DNA of 64,000 bases from Geminocystis sp. NIES-3708 (GTDB lineage Bacteria; Cyanobacteriota; Cyanobacteriia; Cyanobacteriales; Cyanobacteriaceae), in the NCBI RefSeq assembly GCF_001548095.1, contig NZ_AP014815.1, forward strand, positions 3,819,410 to 3,883,409, given 5' to 3'. The position numbers and the translations under genes are program-made. The notes under the pieces were generated by a model that worked only from the letters and a program-made list of their open reading frames with translations, was not told the DNA's origin and did no database searches. Of the stretch, positions 1 through 9,862 are shown piece after piece (within the stretch, counting starts at the first letter, position 1; every line of letters starts with the position of its first letter).

Positions 1-1
1 T

Positions 2-1657
2 CGTATTCGTTACCTATTAGATGCAAAAAAATCAGAAAAAGCCTTAAGAGAAAGTGAAGAAAAATACCGCTCTTTAGTAGAAAACCTTAAAGAAGTAATT
101 TTTTACACAAACATAACGGGAAAATTAACATTTCTTAATCCAGCATGGAAAGAATTAACAGGGTTGTTTCCTGAAGAAAGTTTAGGTCATAATTTTTCTG
201 AATATATTTATCCTGATGATTTACCGCTTTATGAAAAAGGTTTTCAATCACTAGTAAAAAATCAAAGTCTAACTTATTATTTGCAATTACGTTATCTCAA
301 AAAAAATGGTTACGTAGGATGGATGGAAATCTTTGCTTCTTTAGTGAAAAAAGAAGAACAAATAATAGGTATTTCTGGTAGTTTAAATGATATTACTGAA
401 CGTAAAAGAATTGAACAATATCAAAAAATTGAAAGGGATGTTATCAAAATTTTAGCTGAATCCGAAAATATTGATGAGGGCATTCAAGGCGTAATTAAAG
501 TTATCGGTGAAAATTTGGGGTGGGAAATAGGAGAATACTGGAGTTTTCAGGAAAATACTCAGTCAATTCATTTTCAAGATTCATGGTGTATTGAAGATAG
601 CAATATTCAAAATATTTGTCAGCAACATCAAGAAAAATTGAAGACAATGTTTTGGAATAATTGGGAATTTAGTAGTTATGAAAATTGGCATAACAATAAC
701 ACAATTCTTTGTGAAAATCTCAAAATAAATAATGATTTACAACCTATTTTTACTTTTCCGATTAATAAAGGTGATGAACATTTAGGAGTTATTTGTTTTT
801 TTTCCAGACAAAGTCATCATCATGATAGTACTTTGTTAGAAAATATCGTTACCATGGGTAATCAGATAGGACAATTTATTAAACGAAAACAAGCTGAAGA
901 AGAATTAAAACAAAGAAATTTGTTATTGCAATCAGAGTTAAATATTGCTTCAGGATATATCTTATCATTATTACCCTCTCCCAATGAACAGGAGTTTTTG
1001 GTAGAACAAAAATTTATTCCTTCTGCGAAATTAGGTGGTGATATTTTTGATTATTATTGGTTAGATGAAGAAAATGTAGTTATTTATTTACTTGATGTAG
1101 CGGGGCATGGTATTCATTCGGCTTTATTATCAGTTTCTATTTTAAATTTAGTCCGTAATAATTCTTTGTACAACACAGATCCTTATCAACCCTGGACAAT
1201 TTTAACAGAATTAAACCGACTTTTTCAAATGGATAATGATCGAGTTAATTACTTTACTATTTGGTATGGAGTTTACAATAAAAATACTCGTGAATTAATA
1301 TATGCTTCTGCTGGACATCCCCCTGCAATTTTAATTTCTCCTCAAGGCAATGATTGGCAATATCATAAATTATCCACTCCTAATATGCCTATTGGAATGC
1401 TTGAAGATATTGATTTTGATCAGAATTTATATGAAGTTCAACCCAATAGCATTTTGTATATTTTCAGTGATGGTATTTATGAAATTCCTGTCGGCAATGG
1501 TGAAATTTGGGGATTAAATAATTTTACAGATTTACTGTTAAACGTCCAAAAAGAGCAGAATCAAGATTTACAAAAAGTAATTGATCATGTACATATAATT
1601 AATAAATCTAGCAACTTTGATGATGATTTATCGATTTTAAAAATTACTCTTAATTAA
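2..1657 (+). CDS. PAS-GAF-PP2C (SpoIIE-type) protein phosphatase, 5'-truncated
   Basis: The reading frame is open to the left edge of the window, so the true start lies outside; 551 residues are visible. The first residues (RIRYLLDAKKSEKALRESEE) look like the linker that follows a receiver domain, so a response-regulator N-terminus is likely but unseen. A PAS domain follows (about visible residues 20-130), then a GAF-like region, then a coiled linker (KQAEEELKQRN). The last 230 residues are a SpoIIE/RsbU-type PP2C phosphatase with GGDIFDYYWL, DVAGHG, SAGHPPA and FSDGIYE, which carry the metal-binding aspartates. Such proteins usually dephosphorylate anti-sigma-factor antagonists in partner-switching pathways; the target here is unknown. 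An internal TTG at 164 is not the real start. Confidence 0.85.
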   Translation, partial: RIRYLLDAKKSEKALRESEEKYRSLVENLKEVIFYTNITGKLTFLNPAWKELTGLFPEESLGHNFSEYIYPDDLPLYEKGFQSLVKNQSLTYYLQLRYLKKNGYVGWMEIFASLVKKEEQIIGISGSLNDITERKRIEQYQKIERDVIKILAESENIDEGIQGVIKVIGENLGWEIGEYWSFQENTQSIHFQDSWCIEDSNIQNICQQHQEKLKTMFWNNWEFSSYENWHNNNTILCENLKINNDLQPIFTFPINKGDEHLGVICFFSRQSHHHDSTLLENIVTMGNQIGQFIKRKQAEEELKQRNLLLQSELNIASGYILSLLPSPNEQEFLVEQKFIPSAKLGGDIFDYYWLDEENVVIYLLDVAGHGIHSALLSVSILNLVRNNSLYNTDPYQPWTILTELNRLFQMDNDRVNYFTIWYGVYNKNTRELIYASAGHPPAILISPQGNDWQYHKLSTPNMPIGMLEDIDFDQNLYEVQPNSILYIFSDGIYEIPVGNGEIWGLNNFTDLLLNVQKEQNQDLQKVIDHVHIINKSSNFDDDLSILKITLN

Positions 1658-1933
1658 TAATTTATAAATTTCTCATAGTTAACTATTTATTTATAATTTT
1701 TGATGTTCAATTTTTTTAACTGTTAATTATCAATACTTTTTTATCATATTTTTACAACTAATATAAATTGATCAAGATTAAATTTTTCTCAGATAAATCT
1801 TTATATTTTTTCATTTATATTCGATAGAATTAAAATCATCTCGGTTTTAAAAAATAACTTATAATAAAACTTGGCTTTTTTATATCTTTACCAGTATTTA
1901 AAAAATCTCTCTATAAAACTTTGAAATATTATT

Positions 1934-4087
1934 ATGAATCTTCAATATAAAATTTATGCCAATCGAATAATCTCCGTAGGTTTAGTCAGTAGTTTTATCG
2001 CTATTTTACTTACGGGAGTTTATAGTAATAATTTTATTGACTGTTTTACTCAATTATTTTCATGGCTAAATAGTTCTAATTTTATTTTATTTTTACCTCT
2101 TATTATCGCCATTTTTATTATCCAAGTAACAATTATATTATCTCCTCAACAAAAACAATGGTCAAGAATCATAATAGTTTTGACTTCTTTATTTTTTATG
2201 ATACGTTATTTTTGGTGGCGATCTCATTCTACACTTAATTTAAATGATCCCATTAATAGTATATTTAGTATTGGTTTATTTTTAATAGAAATAGCTTTTA
2301 TAATTAGCCCAATTTTTCAAACTATTTTAACTCTCAAAATCAAGAATAGAAAACTCCAAGCTGATAGAATGTCAGAAGCTGTAAAATCAGGAATTTATCA
2401 GCCAACGGTAGATATTTTAATTCCCAGTTATAACGAACCTTTAGAAGTAGTAAAACGAACCATTGTTGGTTGTCAATTAATAGAATATAACCACAAGAAA
2501 ATTTATCTTTTGGATGATGGTAATAGACAAGAAATTAGACAATTATGCCAAGAATTAAAATGCGGTTATATTACTCGTGAAAATCGTATCTATGCTAAGG
2601 CTGGAAATTTAAACAATGCTTTAACTCAAACTAATGGTGAATTAATCGTAGTTTTTGATGCTGATTTTGTGCCGACTACCAATTTTTTAATACGCACTGT
2701 TGGTTTTTTTCAAGATCTAAAAATAGGCTTATTACAAACCTATCAGAGTTTTTATTCCCCTGATCCCATTGCCAGAAATTTGGGTTTAGAAAATGACATA
2801 ACGACAGAAGTCGAAATTTTTTATCGTTATTATCAGCAAGTAAAAGATAGTGTTAATAGTGCAATATGTGCAGGAAGTTCTTTTGTCGTAAAAAGAAAAT
2901 ATTTAGAAGAAATAGACGGTTTTGTAACTCAATCCCTCAGTGAAGATTATCATACGGGTATTAAATTAGCTTCAAAAAATTATCAAATAATTTACTTAGC
3001 AGAAAGTTTAAGTGCAGGATTATCTGCAGAAAATACATTTGGGCATATTCGACAAAGAAAAAGATGGGCAAGAGGCACAATTCAAACATTATTTATTAAA
3101 GAAAATCCCTTATTTATCAAAAATATAAAATGGTGGCAAAAAATAGCTCACTTAGACGGAATTTTACAATGGTTTTTAAGCCCTCTGAGATTAGTTTTAT
3201 TATTATTACCATTAACCTATAATATTTTAAAGTTGAATCCTATTCAAGCTAGTTTTGAAGACGTTATCTACTTTTTCTTACCTTTTTATTTTGTACAGGT
3301 TTTAACATTTTCTTGGTTAAATTTTCGCAGTCGTTCGGCATTCATTTCTGACTTATATAATATCATTACTGCTGTACCTTTATCCCTAGAAATATTACAA
3401 ACTTTAATAAATCCTTTTAAATCTATTTTTAAAGTTACTCCTAAAGGGATTAAAAATGATCATTATTACTTTAATTGGAATTTAGCTTCTCCTTTAATCT
3501 TTCTGTTAGTTATTAATATCATTAATTTTTTCAGCTTATCACAAAGTTTAAATAATAATGACATAATTGAGACATCAAATTTTATTAACTCAGATGTTAT
3601 GTTATTTTGGAATTTTCTAAATGTTGTAACTATTCTATTATCTCTAATAATATTAATAGAAATACCAAAATTAGACAGTTATCAATGGCTAACAATTAAT
3701 AAATCTATAAAGTTAAAAATATCAAATCAAATATATCAAGGAATCGTTACCAAAATGTGTGAAATTGGTGCAGAAATAAATATCGACTCATCAAATATTA
3801 TTAACGAAAGTGGAGAATTAATATTTACTCAAGAAAAATTAATTATTCCTTTCGATATTAATAGTTATGACTTAAAAAATAAAAAAATAAAAGTTACATT
3901 TCAACCTCTTTCTTTATTGCAATATCGCCAAATAATTAAAATACTATTCTGTCAGCCTAATCAATGGATTTTAAAAGAGTCACCCCATGAATTGAAAGCG
4001 ATTTACTTATTAATTAAAGCCTTTTTTATTAGTATTCTTAACTTTACTAAAATCAACTTCATAAAGAAAAGGATGTATAAGCACTAA
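1934..4087 (+). CDS. Cellulose-synthase-like family 2 glycosyltransferase (BcsA-like membrane protein)
   Basis: This 717-residue membrane protein is an inverting processive beta-glycosyltransferase of the cellulose synthase type. About four N-terminal membrane segments precede a cytosolic GT2 domain. That domain has DILIPSYNEP near residue 160, the metal/UDP-binding pair D242/D244 (FDADF), the catalytic base D338 (SEDYHTG) and Q374-R377-W378 (QRKRW, the QxxRW motif). More membrane segments follow. The C-terminal 130 residues resemble a PilZ-like beta-barrel but lack the RxxxR c-di-GMP motif, so regulation by c-di-GMP is doubtful. No bcsB or endoglucanase gene is adjacent. The product could be cellulose or another extracellular glucan. 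The 3' end overlaps the convergent gene by 78 bp. Confidence 0.85.
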   Translation: MNLQYKIYANRIISVGLVSSFIAILLTGVYSNNFIDCFTQLFSWLNSSNFILFLPLIIAIFIIQVTIILSPQQKQWSRIIIVLTSLFFMIRYFWWRSHSTLNLNDPINSIFSIGLFLIEIAFIISPIFQTILTLKIKNRKLQADRMSEAVKSGIYQPTVDILIPSYNEPLEVVKRTIVGCQLIEYNHKKIYLLDDGNRQEIRQLCQELKCGYITRENRIYAKAGNLNNALTQTNGELIVVFDADFVPTTNFLIRTVGFFQDLKIGLLQTYQSFYSPDPIARNLGLENDITTEVEIFYRYYQQVKDSVNSAICAGSSFVVKRKYLEEIDGFVTQSLSEDYHTGIKLASKNYQIIYLAESLSAGLSAENTFGHIRQRKRWARGTIQTLFIKENPLFIKNIKWWQKIAHLDGILQWFLSPLRLVLLLLPLTYNILKLNPIQASFEDVIYFFLPFYFVQVLTFSWLNFRSRSAFISDLYNIITAVPLSLEILQTLINPFKSIFKVTPKGIKNDHYYFNWNLASPLIFLLVINIINFFSLSQSLNNNDIIETSNFINSDVMLFWNFLNVVTILLSLIILIEIPKLDSYQWLTINKSIKLKISNQIYQGIVTKMCEIGAEINIDSSNIINESGELIFTQEKLIIPFDINSYDLKNKKIKVTFQPLSLLQYRQIIKILFCQPNQWILKESPHELKAIYLLIKAFFISILNFTKINFIKKRMYKH

Positions 4088-5587
4088 TGAACTTTGATAA
4101 GCATTTTCTACTTGATTTATAAATTCTAAAGAAGGATTAAAAATAAAAATATTGTCAAATTCTTGATGAGTAATAATAGGTGTATTAATATTTAACAATT
4201 GTAATTTTGTATTAGGTTTTAAATTATGACTAATAGAGATAATATTTCCTTTGTTAATATCTAGATTTTGGGTAATAACTAACGGATTTTCAGCTTGATT
4301 AATAATTGTTGCAATAGCCGCATTATAATAACTAGGTGCTTTATTCCACCAAGTTTCACTATTTCCACTAATAATATTAGAGACAATACTCATAGTAAAA
4401 ATTAATCCTAAGATTATTGACCATATGTTAGATTTTTGTGCAATTTTTTTTGTTAAAGTATAAGCAATAACTAAATATACACCAACATAAGCAGGAAAAA
4501 AATATCGAGTCATACTAGATTTAATGCCACCGAAAATTAAATCTGGTAAAATTAAGCCTAGTGTAGGAATAAATATTAATAATAGTAGATATAACCAAAT
4601 ATTTTTATCGGTATTTTTAATAACAAAAAATAAACTATAAAAAATTAAACTAAAGATTAAAGTTATAAAAATATAACTAGCCCAATGATATAATGGTAAG
4701 CCAATATCAACAAATAAGCTAGTAAAGTGTAAACACCATAAATTAGCTAGAAACACTAAAGATTGTTCTACATTTGTCCAATTTGTTTTCTCTTCAAGAA
4801 TATGCAAATTCATCAAAATGATTAAAAGCCAAGGAATAAATAAAATACAACTTATAATAGTAAAAATAATAAATTTTATTTTAGTTTTTCTATCTAATAA
4901 TTGTCTAAGTAAAAAAATATGTATAATATTAATTAAGACTATAAATATAGACAATATAGAGGTATAAAAAGTCGCACTTAAACTTAAACTATAACTAATC
5001 CAATCGATATTTTTATTAAATTTAATTACTTTGAAAAAATAGATACTAGATAAAATAATTGTTAGCATCCATAAACTATATTCTCTTGCTTCATGGGCAT
5101 ATAATATCTGAATAGGTGAAATTGAAACTAAAGTGACACTTATTAAATTAACTAAATTATCGTTAAATAATTGTTCTGATAAATAATAAATACCTAGAAA
5201 AACTAATAAACTAAACAAGACTGATAAGCTACGATTAATAAAAATTGAGCTACCAAATAAATCTTGCCAAAAACGAAGAAATAAATAGTATAATGGTGGA
5301 TGTTCTGGATTTTGAATCAGGGAATCTATCGTATCAGATAAGATAGTTTTTGGACTTAATTTTTGAAACTCTAATAAATCTTGAGCAGTAATGATTTCAC
5401 CGTTAAAGAAAGTTGTTAATACCTGATCATCTTTATAACCTGCTACCCTTAAAGATGTATAAACTTCATCGTGCCAATAAATTTTTTTATCGATATTATT
5501 AAGCCTAAAAAATATTCCTAGAAGAATAACAATAATAAGTACTATTTTTAACCAAAATTTACGAAGTGATCTCAGATTATTTACCAT
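4010..5587 (-). CDS. Multi-membrane glycosyltransferase, GT39/GT83 (ArnT/PMT-like)
   Basis: This 525-residue protein has roughly ten predicted membrane helices. After the first helix it carries the motif YWHDEVYTSLRVAG, where the DE pair matches the catalytic acidic residues in the first periplasmic loop of GT-C enzymes (ArnT, PMT and relatives). HPPLYY and the HEAREYSLW segment are also typical of this group. Family members move a sugar from a polyprenyl phosphate donor to lipid, protein or glycan outside the membrane; the acceptor here cannot be read from sequence. The first ATG at the 5' end is followed by a positively charged stretch and a strong membrane segment, supporting this start. 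Its 3' end lies inside the end of the upstream plus-strand synthase gene. Confidence 0.8.
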   Translation of the reverse strand: MVNNLRSLRKFWLKIVLIIVILLGIFFRLNNIDKKIYWHDEVYTSLRVAGYKDDQVLTTFFNGEIITAQDLLEFQKLSPKTILSDTIDSLIQNPEHPPLYYLFLRFWQDLFGSSIFINRSLSVLFSLLVFLGIYYLSEQLFNDNLVNLISVTLVSISPIQILYAHEAREYSLWMLTIILSSIYFFKVIKFNKNIDWISYSLSLSATFYTSILSIFIVLINIIHIFLLRQLLDRKTKIKFIIFTIISCILFIPWLLIILMNLHILEEKTNWTNVEQSLVFLANLWCLHFTSLFVDIGLPLYHWASYIFITLIFSLIFYSLFFVIKNTDKNIWLYLLLLIFIPTLGLILPDLIFGGIKSSMTRYFFPAYVGVYLVIAYTLTKKIAQKSNIWSIILGLIFTMSIVSNIISGNSETWWNKAPSYYNAAIATIINQAENPLVITQNLDINKGNIISISHNLKPNTKLQLLNINTPIITHQEFDNIFIFNPSLEFINQVENAYQSSLVLIHPFLYEVDFSKVKNTNKKGFN

Positions 5588-5921
5588 AGTTAAAATTAAA
5601 AGTACTGATTTTAAATTATTTCTTCTTCTCTATTAGTTTAAAATACTAAATTTTTGATTACTAACTTTTTTTCCCCTTATTTGTATGTTTTATATTTTAT
5701 CTTCAATATTATAGTTTGTTAAAATATCATAACTTATATTAGAAATACTATAGCAATCCTAGATAAATTAAAATGAATAAAATAGTAAGTATTTTTACTG
5801 ATATAAATAATAGATATTACCGTGATAACAAATCTCTTAATGATTTTTTAATATTTGTTCGTCAATTCCTACAAATTTTTGTTACATTAAACTTAATAAT
5901 TCGCAATCATTTAGCAACAAT
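5588..5921. other. Intergenic region, 334 bp
   Basis: This is the divergent gap between the membrane glycosyltransferase and the PHP gene, so it should hold promoters for both. It is very AT-rich. A 52-codon ORF at 5773-5931 overlaps the PHP start and has no recognisable features. No clear consensus promoter or hairpin was found. Confidence 0.5.
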
Positions 5922-6632
5922 ATGCTGTTAAAAACAAAAAAAGCCTCTACATTATCCAATAATAAAGAAAGTCAAGATAAAGCTAAATTAGAATCAATCT
6001 GGAAAAATATTCATCGTTACAGTTGCCCTCATGATTATAACTTTCACCTACACACTCGTTGCTCCGATGGACAATTAACCCCTGAAGAATTAGTAGATCA
6101 AGCAGTTTCTATTGGCTTACAAGGTTTTGCTATTACCGATCATCATAGCGTTCAAGGTTTTTATCGTGCTAAAAATTATCTAAAGGAGAAATATAACCTT
6201 AACAGTAAAACTGTTTTACCCTATTTATGGACAGGTATTGAAATCACCTCTCAGTTAAACGGTACGAATGTACATATTTTAGGCTATGGATTTGATCCTG
6301 AAGCTGATGTTATACAAAAATACTTAACAGGAGAAGCACCCACAGGAAAAAATACAGATGCGAAAATCGTAATCAAAACTCTTCATCAAGCACAAGGGTT
6401 AGTGGTTTTAGCACATCCATTTCGTTATAGACGTAGTGCAGAGGAATTAATTACTGAGGCTTACGAATTAGGTATTGACGGAGTAGAAACTTATTATGCC
6501 TATGGAAATCCTAACCCTTGGCAACCTAGTGACAAGCACACTACTATTGTTAAACAAATGGCAAATAAATATAATTTATACACTACTTGTGGCACTGACA
6601 CTCATGGTAATAATATTTTAGTACGTCTTTAA
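5922..6632 (+). CDS. PHP-domain metal-dependent phosphoesterase
   Basis: The 236-residue product carries the PHP (polymerase and histidinol phosphatase) metal-binding motifs in order: FHLHTRCSDG near residue 41, ITDHHS near residue 75, an LAHPFR histidine near residue 164 and GTDTHG near the C-terminus. Stand-alone PHP proteins of this length hydrolyse small phosphorylated substrates such as nucleotide 3',5'-bisphosphates or RNA 5' ends; the substrate of this one is unknown. The N-terminal 35 residues are charged and not part of the domain. The gene stands alone, with a divergent gene upstream and a broken Uma2 gene downstream. Confidence 0.85.
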   Translation: MLLKTKKASTLSNNKESQDKAKLESIWKNIHRYSCPHDYNFHLHTRCSDGQLTPEELVDQAVSIGLQGFAITDHHSVQGFYRAKNYLKEKYNLNSKTVLPYLWTGIEITSQLNGTNVHILGYGFDPEADVIQKYLTGEAPTGKNTDAKIVIKTLHQAQGLVVLAHPFRYRRSAEELITEAYELGIDGVETYYAYGNPNPWQPSDKHTTIVKQMANKYNLYTTCGTDTHGNNILVRL

Positions 6633-6744
6633 ATCTTAATTAATTTAAAACAAAAAGATATTTTTATTACTAAGGATTCGTTCTATTTTACCCAATCTAG
6701 TTTGATTTGATAGTAAAAAACTTCACAATGGAGGATAAATAAAC

Positions 6745-7315
6745 ATGAGTAATTTAATAATAAATTTATCTTCAGTGAATTTAAACGATGAGCAATTTTT
6801 TTCATTATGTGTCAGTAATCATGATTATCGATTTGAGAGAAATAGTAAGGAAGATTTAATTATTATGTCGCCCACTGGAGGTGAAACCAGTAACAGAAAT
6901 ATTGACATTTTTATCAGCTACAACTTTAAAATCGTCGCAAAAAAAAGGTATCGCGTTTGATTCTTCAGGAGGTTTTAAACTACATTAAGGAGGAGTGCGA
7001 TCGCCAAATGCTTCTTAAATACCACTAAAAAAATGGGAAAGTTTAACCAGTAAAGAAAAACAAAAATTTCTCCCATTATGTCCTGATTTTGTCATTGAGT
7101 TATTATCCCCTACTGATAAATTAATTGACACTCAAAATAAGATGTTAGAATACCTCGAAAAGGGTATAAAATTAGGTTGGTTAATTAACAGGGAAACCAG
7201 ACAAGTAAAAATTTATCGCTTTAATCAACCAGTAGAAATTTTCTCCTATCCTAACAGTCTATCAGGAGAAAATATATTAGAAGATTTCGTCTTAGAAATG
7301 AAGTTAATTTGGTAA
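6745..7315 (+). pseudogene. Uma2-family (PD-D/ExK nuclease-like) pseudogene
   Basis: An AGGAG-like site precedes the ATG at 6745. The first 71 codons read as a typical Uma2 N-terminus (MSPTGGETSNRN). The frame shifts at an 8-A run near 6938-6946; removing one A restores the family segment KKGIAFDSSGGFKL. In the restored frame there are two further stops, TAA at 6986 and TAA at 7016, the latter where the family has Trp. The rest is intact: IPLKKWESLTSKEKQKF, CPDFVIELLSPTD and a normal C-terminus ending at 7315. Uma2 genes are very common in cyanobacteria and often decay. With one frameshift and two stops, sequencing error alone is an unlikely cause. Confidence 0.85.
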
Positions 7316-7397
7316 AAAAATCAAGCAAAAAAAAGATAACAAAGGATTTTTAATTAACTAATTTCCCCAGAATTGCAGTGAGGGGTGAAATTGACTT

Positions 7398-7403
7398 TAT
7401 AAT
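7398..7403 (+). promoter_or_regulatory. Possible -10 box of crtQ
   Basis: A perfect TATAAT lies 39 bp before the crtQ ATG. The best -35 (TTGCAG, 7373-7378) is 19 bp upstream, which is wide, so this is only a candidate. Confidence 0.35.
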
Positions 7404-7441
7404 AGAGAATGTAAAGAAAAGTTAAGAAAGATTAGAAAAGA

Positions 7442-8893
7442 ATGCGAGTTGCGATTGTAGGTGCAGGATTAGCCGGATTGGCGACAGCTATCGATTTAGT
7501 TGACGCTGGTTGTGAAGTGGAAATTTTTGAATCTCGTCCCTTTGTTGGTGGTAAAGTAGGCAGTTGGGTTGATGGTGATGGTAATCATATCGAAATGGGA
7601 TTACACGTCTTTTTTGGTTGCTATTACAATCTATTCGCTTTAATGAAAAAAGTCGGTGCGATTGATAGCTTACTCTTAAAACAACATACACACACATTTA
7701 TCAACGAAGGTGGTAGAGTCGGGGAATTAGATTTTCGCTTCATTACAGGCGCACCTTTCAACGGCTTAAAGGCTTTTTTTACAACTTCCCAACTTTCCGC
7801 AGTCGATAAAATAGCGAATTCTTTAGCCTTGGGTACAAGTCCCATTGTAAGGGGTTTGGTGGACTTTGAAGGAGCAATGCGCAATATTCGTGATTTAGAT
7901 GGTATCAGTTTTGCTGACTGGTTTCGTAAACATGGAGGAAATCAAGGCAGTCTTGATAAAATGTGGAATCCCATCGCCTACGCATTAGGTTTTATTGATA
8001 CTGAAAATATTTCCGCTCGTTGTATGTTAACAATTTTTCAATTTTTTGCTGCAAAAACTGAAGCATCCGTATTACGAATGTTAGAAGGCTCACCTCATGA
8101 ATATCTCCATAAACCCATCATTAACTATTTAGAATCAAAAGGCGTAAAAATCCATACTCGTCGCCGTGTTAGAGAAATTAAATATCAGGAAGAAGAGGAA
8201 ACCCTTGTCACTGCTTTAATTGTTGCCAATGGTGAAACAGAAGAATTAATTACTGCTGATGCTTATGTTTGTGCTTGTGATATTCCGGGTATTCAAAAAA
8301 TTATTCCTGAAAATTGGCGTAAATGGTCAGAGTTTGATAATATCTATAAACTTACAGCTGTTCCAGTTGCTACAGTTCAACTACGTTTTGATGGTTGGGT
8401 AACAGAATTACATAGTGAAAAAAAACGTAAACAATTAGAAAAAGCTGAAGGCATTGATAACTTACTCTATACCAGTGATGCTGACTTTTCTTGTTTTTCA
8501 GATTTAGCCTTATCTAGCCCTTCGGATTATTACCGAGAAGGGGAAGGTTCTCTGTTACAATTAGTTTTAACACCCGGTGATCCTTTCATCAAAGAAAGTA
8601 ACGAAAATATCGCCCAACACGTCTTAAAACAAGTTCATAATTTATTTCCTTCTGCTTGTGACTTAAACATGACATGGTATAGTGTCGTAAAATTAGCTCA
8701 ATCTTTGTATCGAGAAGCACCAGGTATGGATGTTTATCGCCCATCACAAAAAACACCTATTTCTAATTTTTTCCTTGCTGGTAGCTACACTCAACAAGAT
8801 TACATTGACAGCATGGAAGGGGCTACTATTTCGGGAAAACAAGCCGCCCAAGCTATTCTTAAATCTAATACAAAAATATTGGCGATCGCCTAA
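7442..8893 (+). CDS. crtQ: 9,9'-di-cis-zeta-carotene desaturase
   Basis: The 483-residue protein desaturates zeta-carotene to lycopene via neurosporene, using plastoquinone as acceptor at the photosynthetic membrane. It starts directly with the Rossmann FAD-binding motif [17 protein letters not shown], followed by the E of FES and the GGKVGSW loop. The segment [20 protein letters not shown] is characteristic of the plant/cyanobacterial ZDS branch rather than bacterial CrtI. The C-terminal FAD-binding motif is [18 protein letters not shown]. Length matches the family. folP follows on the same strand after about 100 bp. A HIP1 site overlaps the last codons. Confidence 0.93.
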   Translation: MRVAIVGAGLAGLATAIDLVDAGCEVEIFESRPFVGGKVGSWVDGDGNHIEMGLHVFFGCYYNLFALMKKVGAIDSLLLKQHTHTFINEGGRVGELDFRFITGAPFNGLKAFFTTSQLSAVDKIANSLALGTSPIVRGLVDFEGAMRNIRDLDGISFADWFRKHGGNQGSLDKMWNPIAYALGFIDTENISARCMLTIFQFFAAKTEASVLRMLEGSPHEYLHKPIINYLESKGVKIHTRRRVREIKYQEEEETLVTALIVANGETEELITADAYVCACDIPGIQKIIPENWRKWSEFDNIYKLTAVPVATVQLRFDGWVTELHSEKKRKQLEKAEGIDNLLYTSDADFSCFSDLALSSPSDYYREGEGSLLQLVLTPGDPFIKESNENIAQHVLKQVHNLFPSACDLNMTWYSVVKLAQSLYREAPGMDVYRPSQKTPISNFFLAGSYTQQDYIDSMEGATISGKQAAQAILKSNTKILAIA

Positions 8894-8991
8894 ATTGAGT
8901 AATAAGTAATAAGTAATGGGCAATGGTTTTGAAAATAAAATGTATTTCCTAGATTGAGGTTAGGCTAGGGATTAGAAAACTAATTTTTATT

Positions 8992-9828
8992 ATGAAAGAT
9001 TTAACTATTGGTAATCATCAATTTAATTGGCAAAGTCGTACTTTTTTAATGGGTATTTTAAATGTCACACCTGATAGTTTTAGCGATGGTGGCAAATTTA
9101 ACCATATTGAAACGGCATTAAAACACGCTCAGAAGATGATTTCTGAAGGTGCTGATATAGTTGATATTGGTGGGCAATCTACTCGCCCTAATGCTTCACA
9201 AGTAACCTTAGAAGAAGAATTAGAAAGAGTTATTCCTGTTATCAGTCGGTTACGCCAACTATCGAATATTCCTATCTCCATAGATACTACCAGAGCTATA
9301 GTAGCAGAAAAAGCCATAGCCATCGGTGCTGATATTGTAAATGATATTTCAGGGGCGACTTTCGATGAAGAAATGTTGCCAACCGTAGCTAAATTAAATG
9401 TACCCATAATTTTAATGCACATTCGGGGTAATCCTAAAACTATGCAAAATTTAACAGATTATCAAGATTTAATTGCCGAAATTAATCAATTTTTTGAAGA
9501 AAGAATTAATCAAGCCATAGCATTAGGTATTAAGAAAGAATATATCATTTTAGATCCCGGTCTTGGTTTTGCTAAAAATCATCAACAAAATTTAGAGATA
9601 TTAAGAAACATTAAACAAATCAAAAAATTAGATTTTCCTGTGTTAATCGGTACATCTCGGAAAAGTTTTATTGGTACAATTTTAAACAAGGAAAATCCCC
9701 TAGAAAGAATTTGGGGAACTGCTGCCACTTGTAGTTATGCTATTACTCAAGGTGCTAATATTTTGAGAGTTCATGATGTGAAAGAAATGTATGATGTTGC
9801 TAAAGTTACCGATGCTATTAGTTATTAG
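8992..9828 (+). CDS. folP: Dihydropteroate synthase
   Basis: This 278-residue enzyme joins p-aminobenzoate to dihydropterin pyrophosphate in folate synthesis and is the sulfonamide target. It has the signature MGILNVTPDSFSDGG near residue 21, then DIGGQSTRP, SIDTTRA, NDISGA, LMHIRG, DPGLGF and GTSRKSFIG. These cover the TIM-barrel substrate-binding loops in the expected order. The length is normal. The folate gene folK lies far away at 48.4 kb, so the pathway is scattered. Downstream lies the convergent cobS, separated by 34 bp. Confidence 0.95.
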   Translation: MKDLTIGNHQFNWQSRTFLMGILNVTPDSFSDGGKFNHIETALKHAQKMISEGADIVDIGGQSTRPNASQVTLEEELERVIPVISRLRQLSNIPISIDTTRAIVAEKAIAIGADIVNDISGATFDEEMLPTVAKLNVPIILMHIRGNPKTMQNLTDYQDLIAEINQFFEERINQAIALGIKKEYIILDPGLGFAKNHQQNLEILRNIKQIKKLDFPVLIGTSRKSFIGTILNKENPLERIWGTAATCSYAITQGANILRVHDVKEMYDVAKVTDAISY

Positions 9829-9862
9829 TCATTTACCATTGCCCATTGCCCTTTGTTAATTA

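Noticed and set aside
5773..5931. A 52-codon ORF upstream of and overlapping the PHP gene
   Set aside because: No ribosome site, no recognisable motif and AT-biased composition; probably chance.
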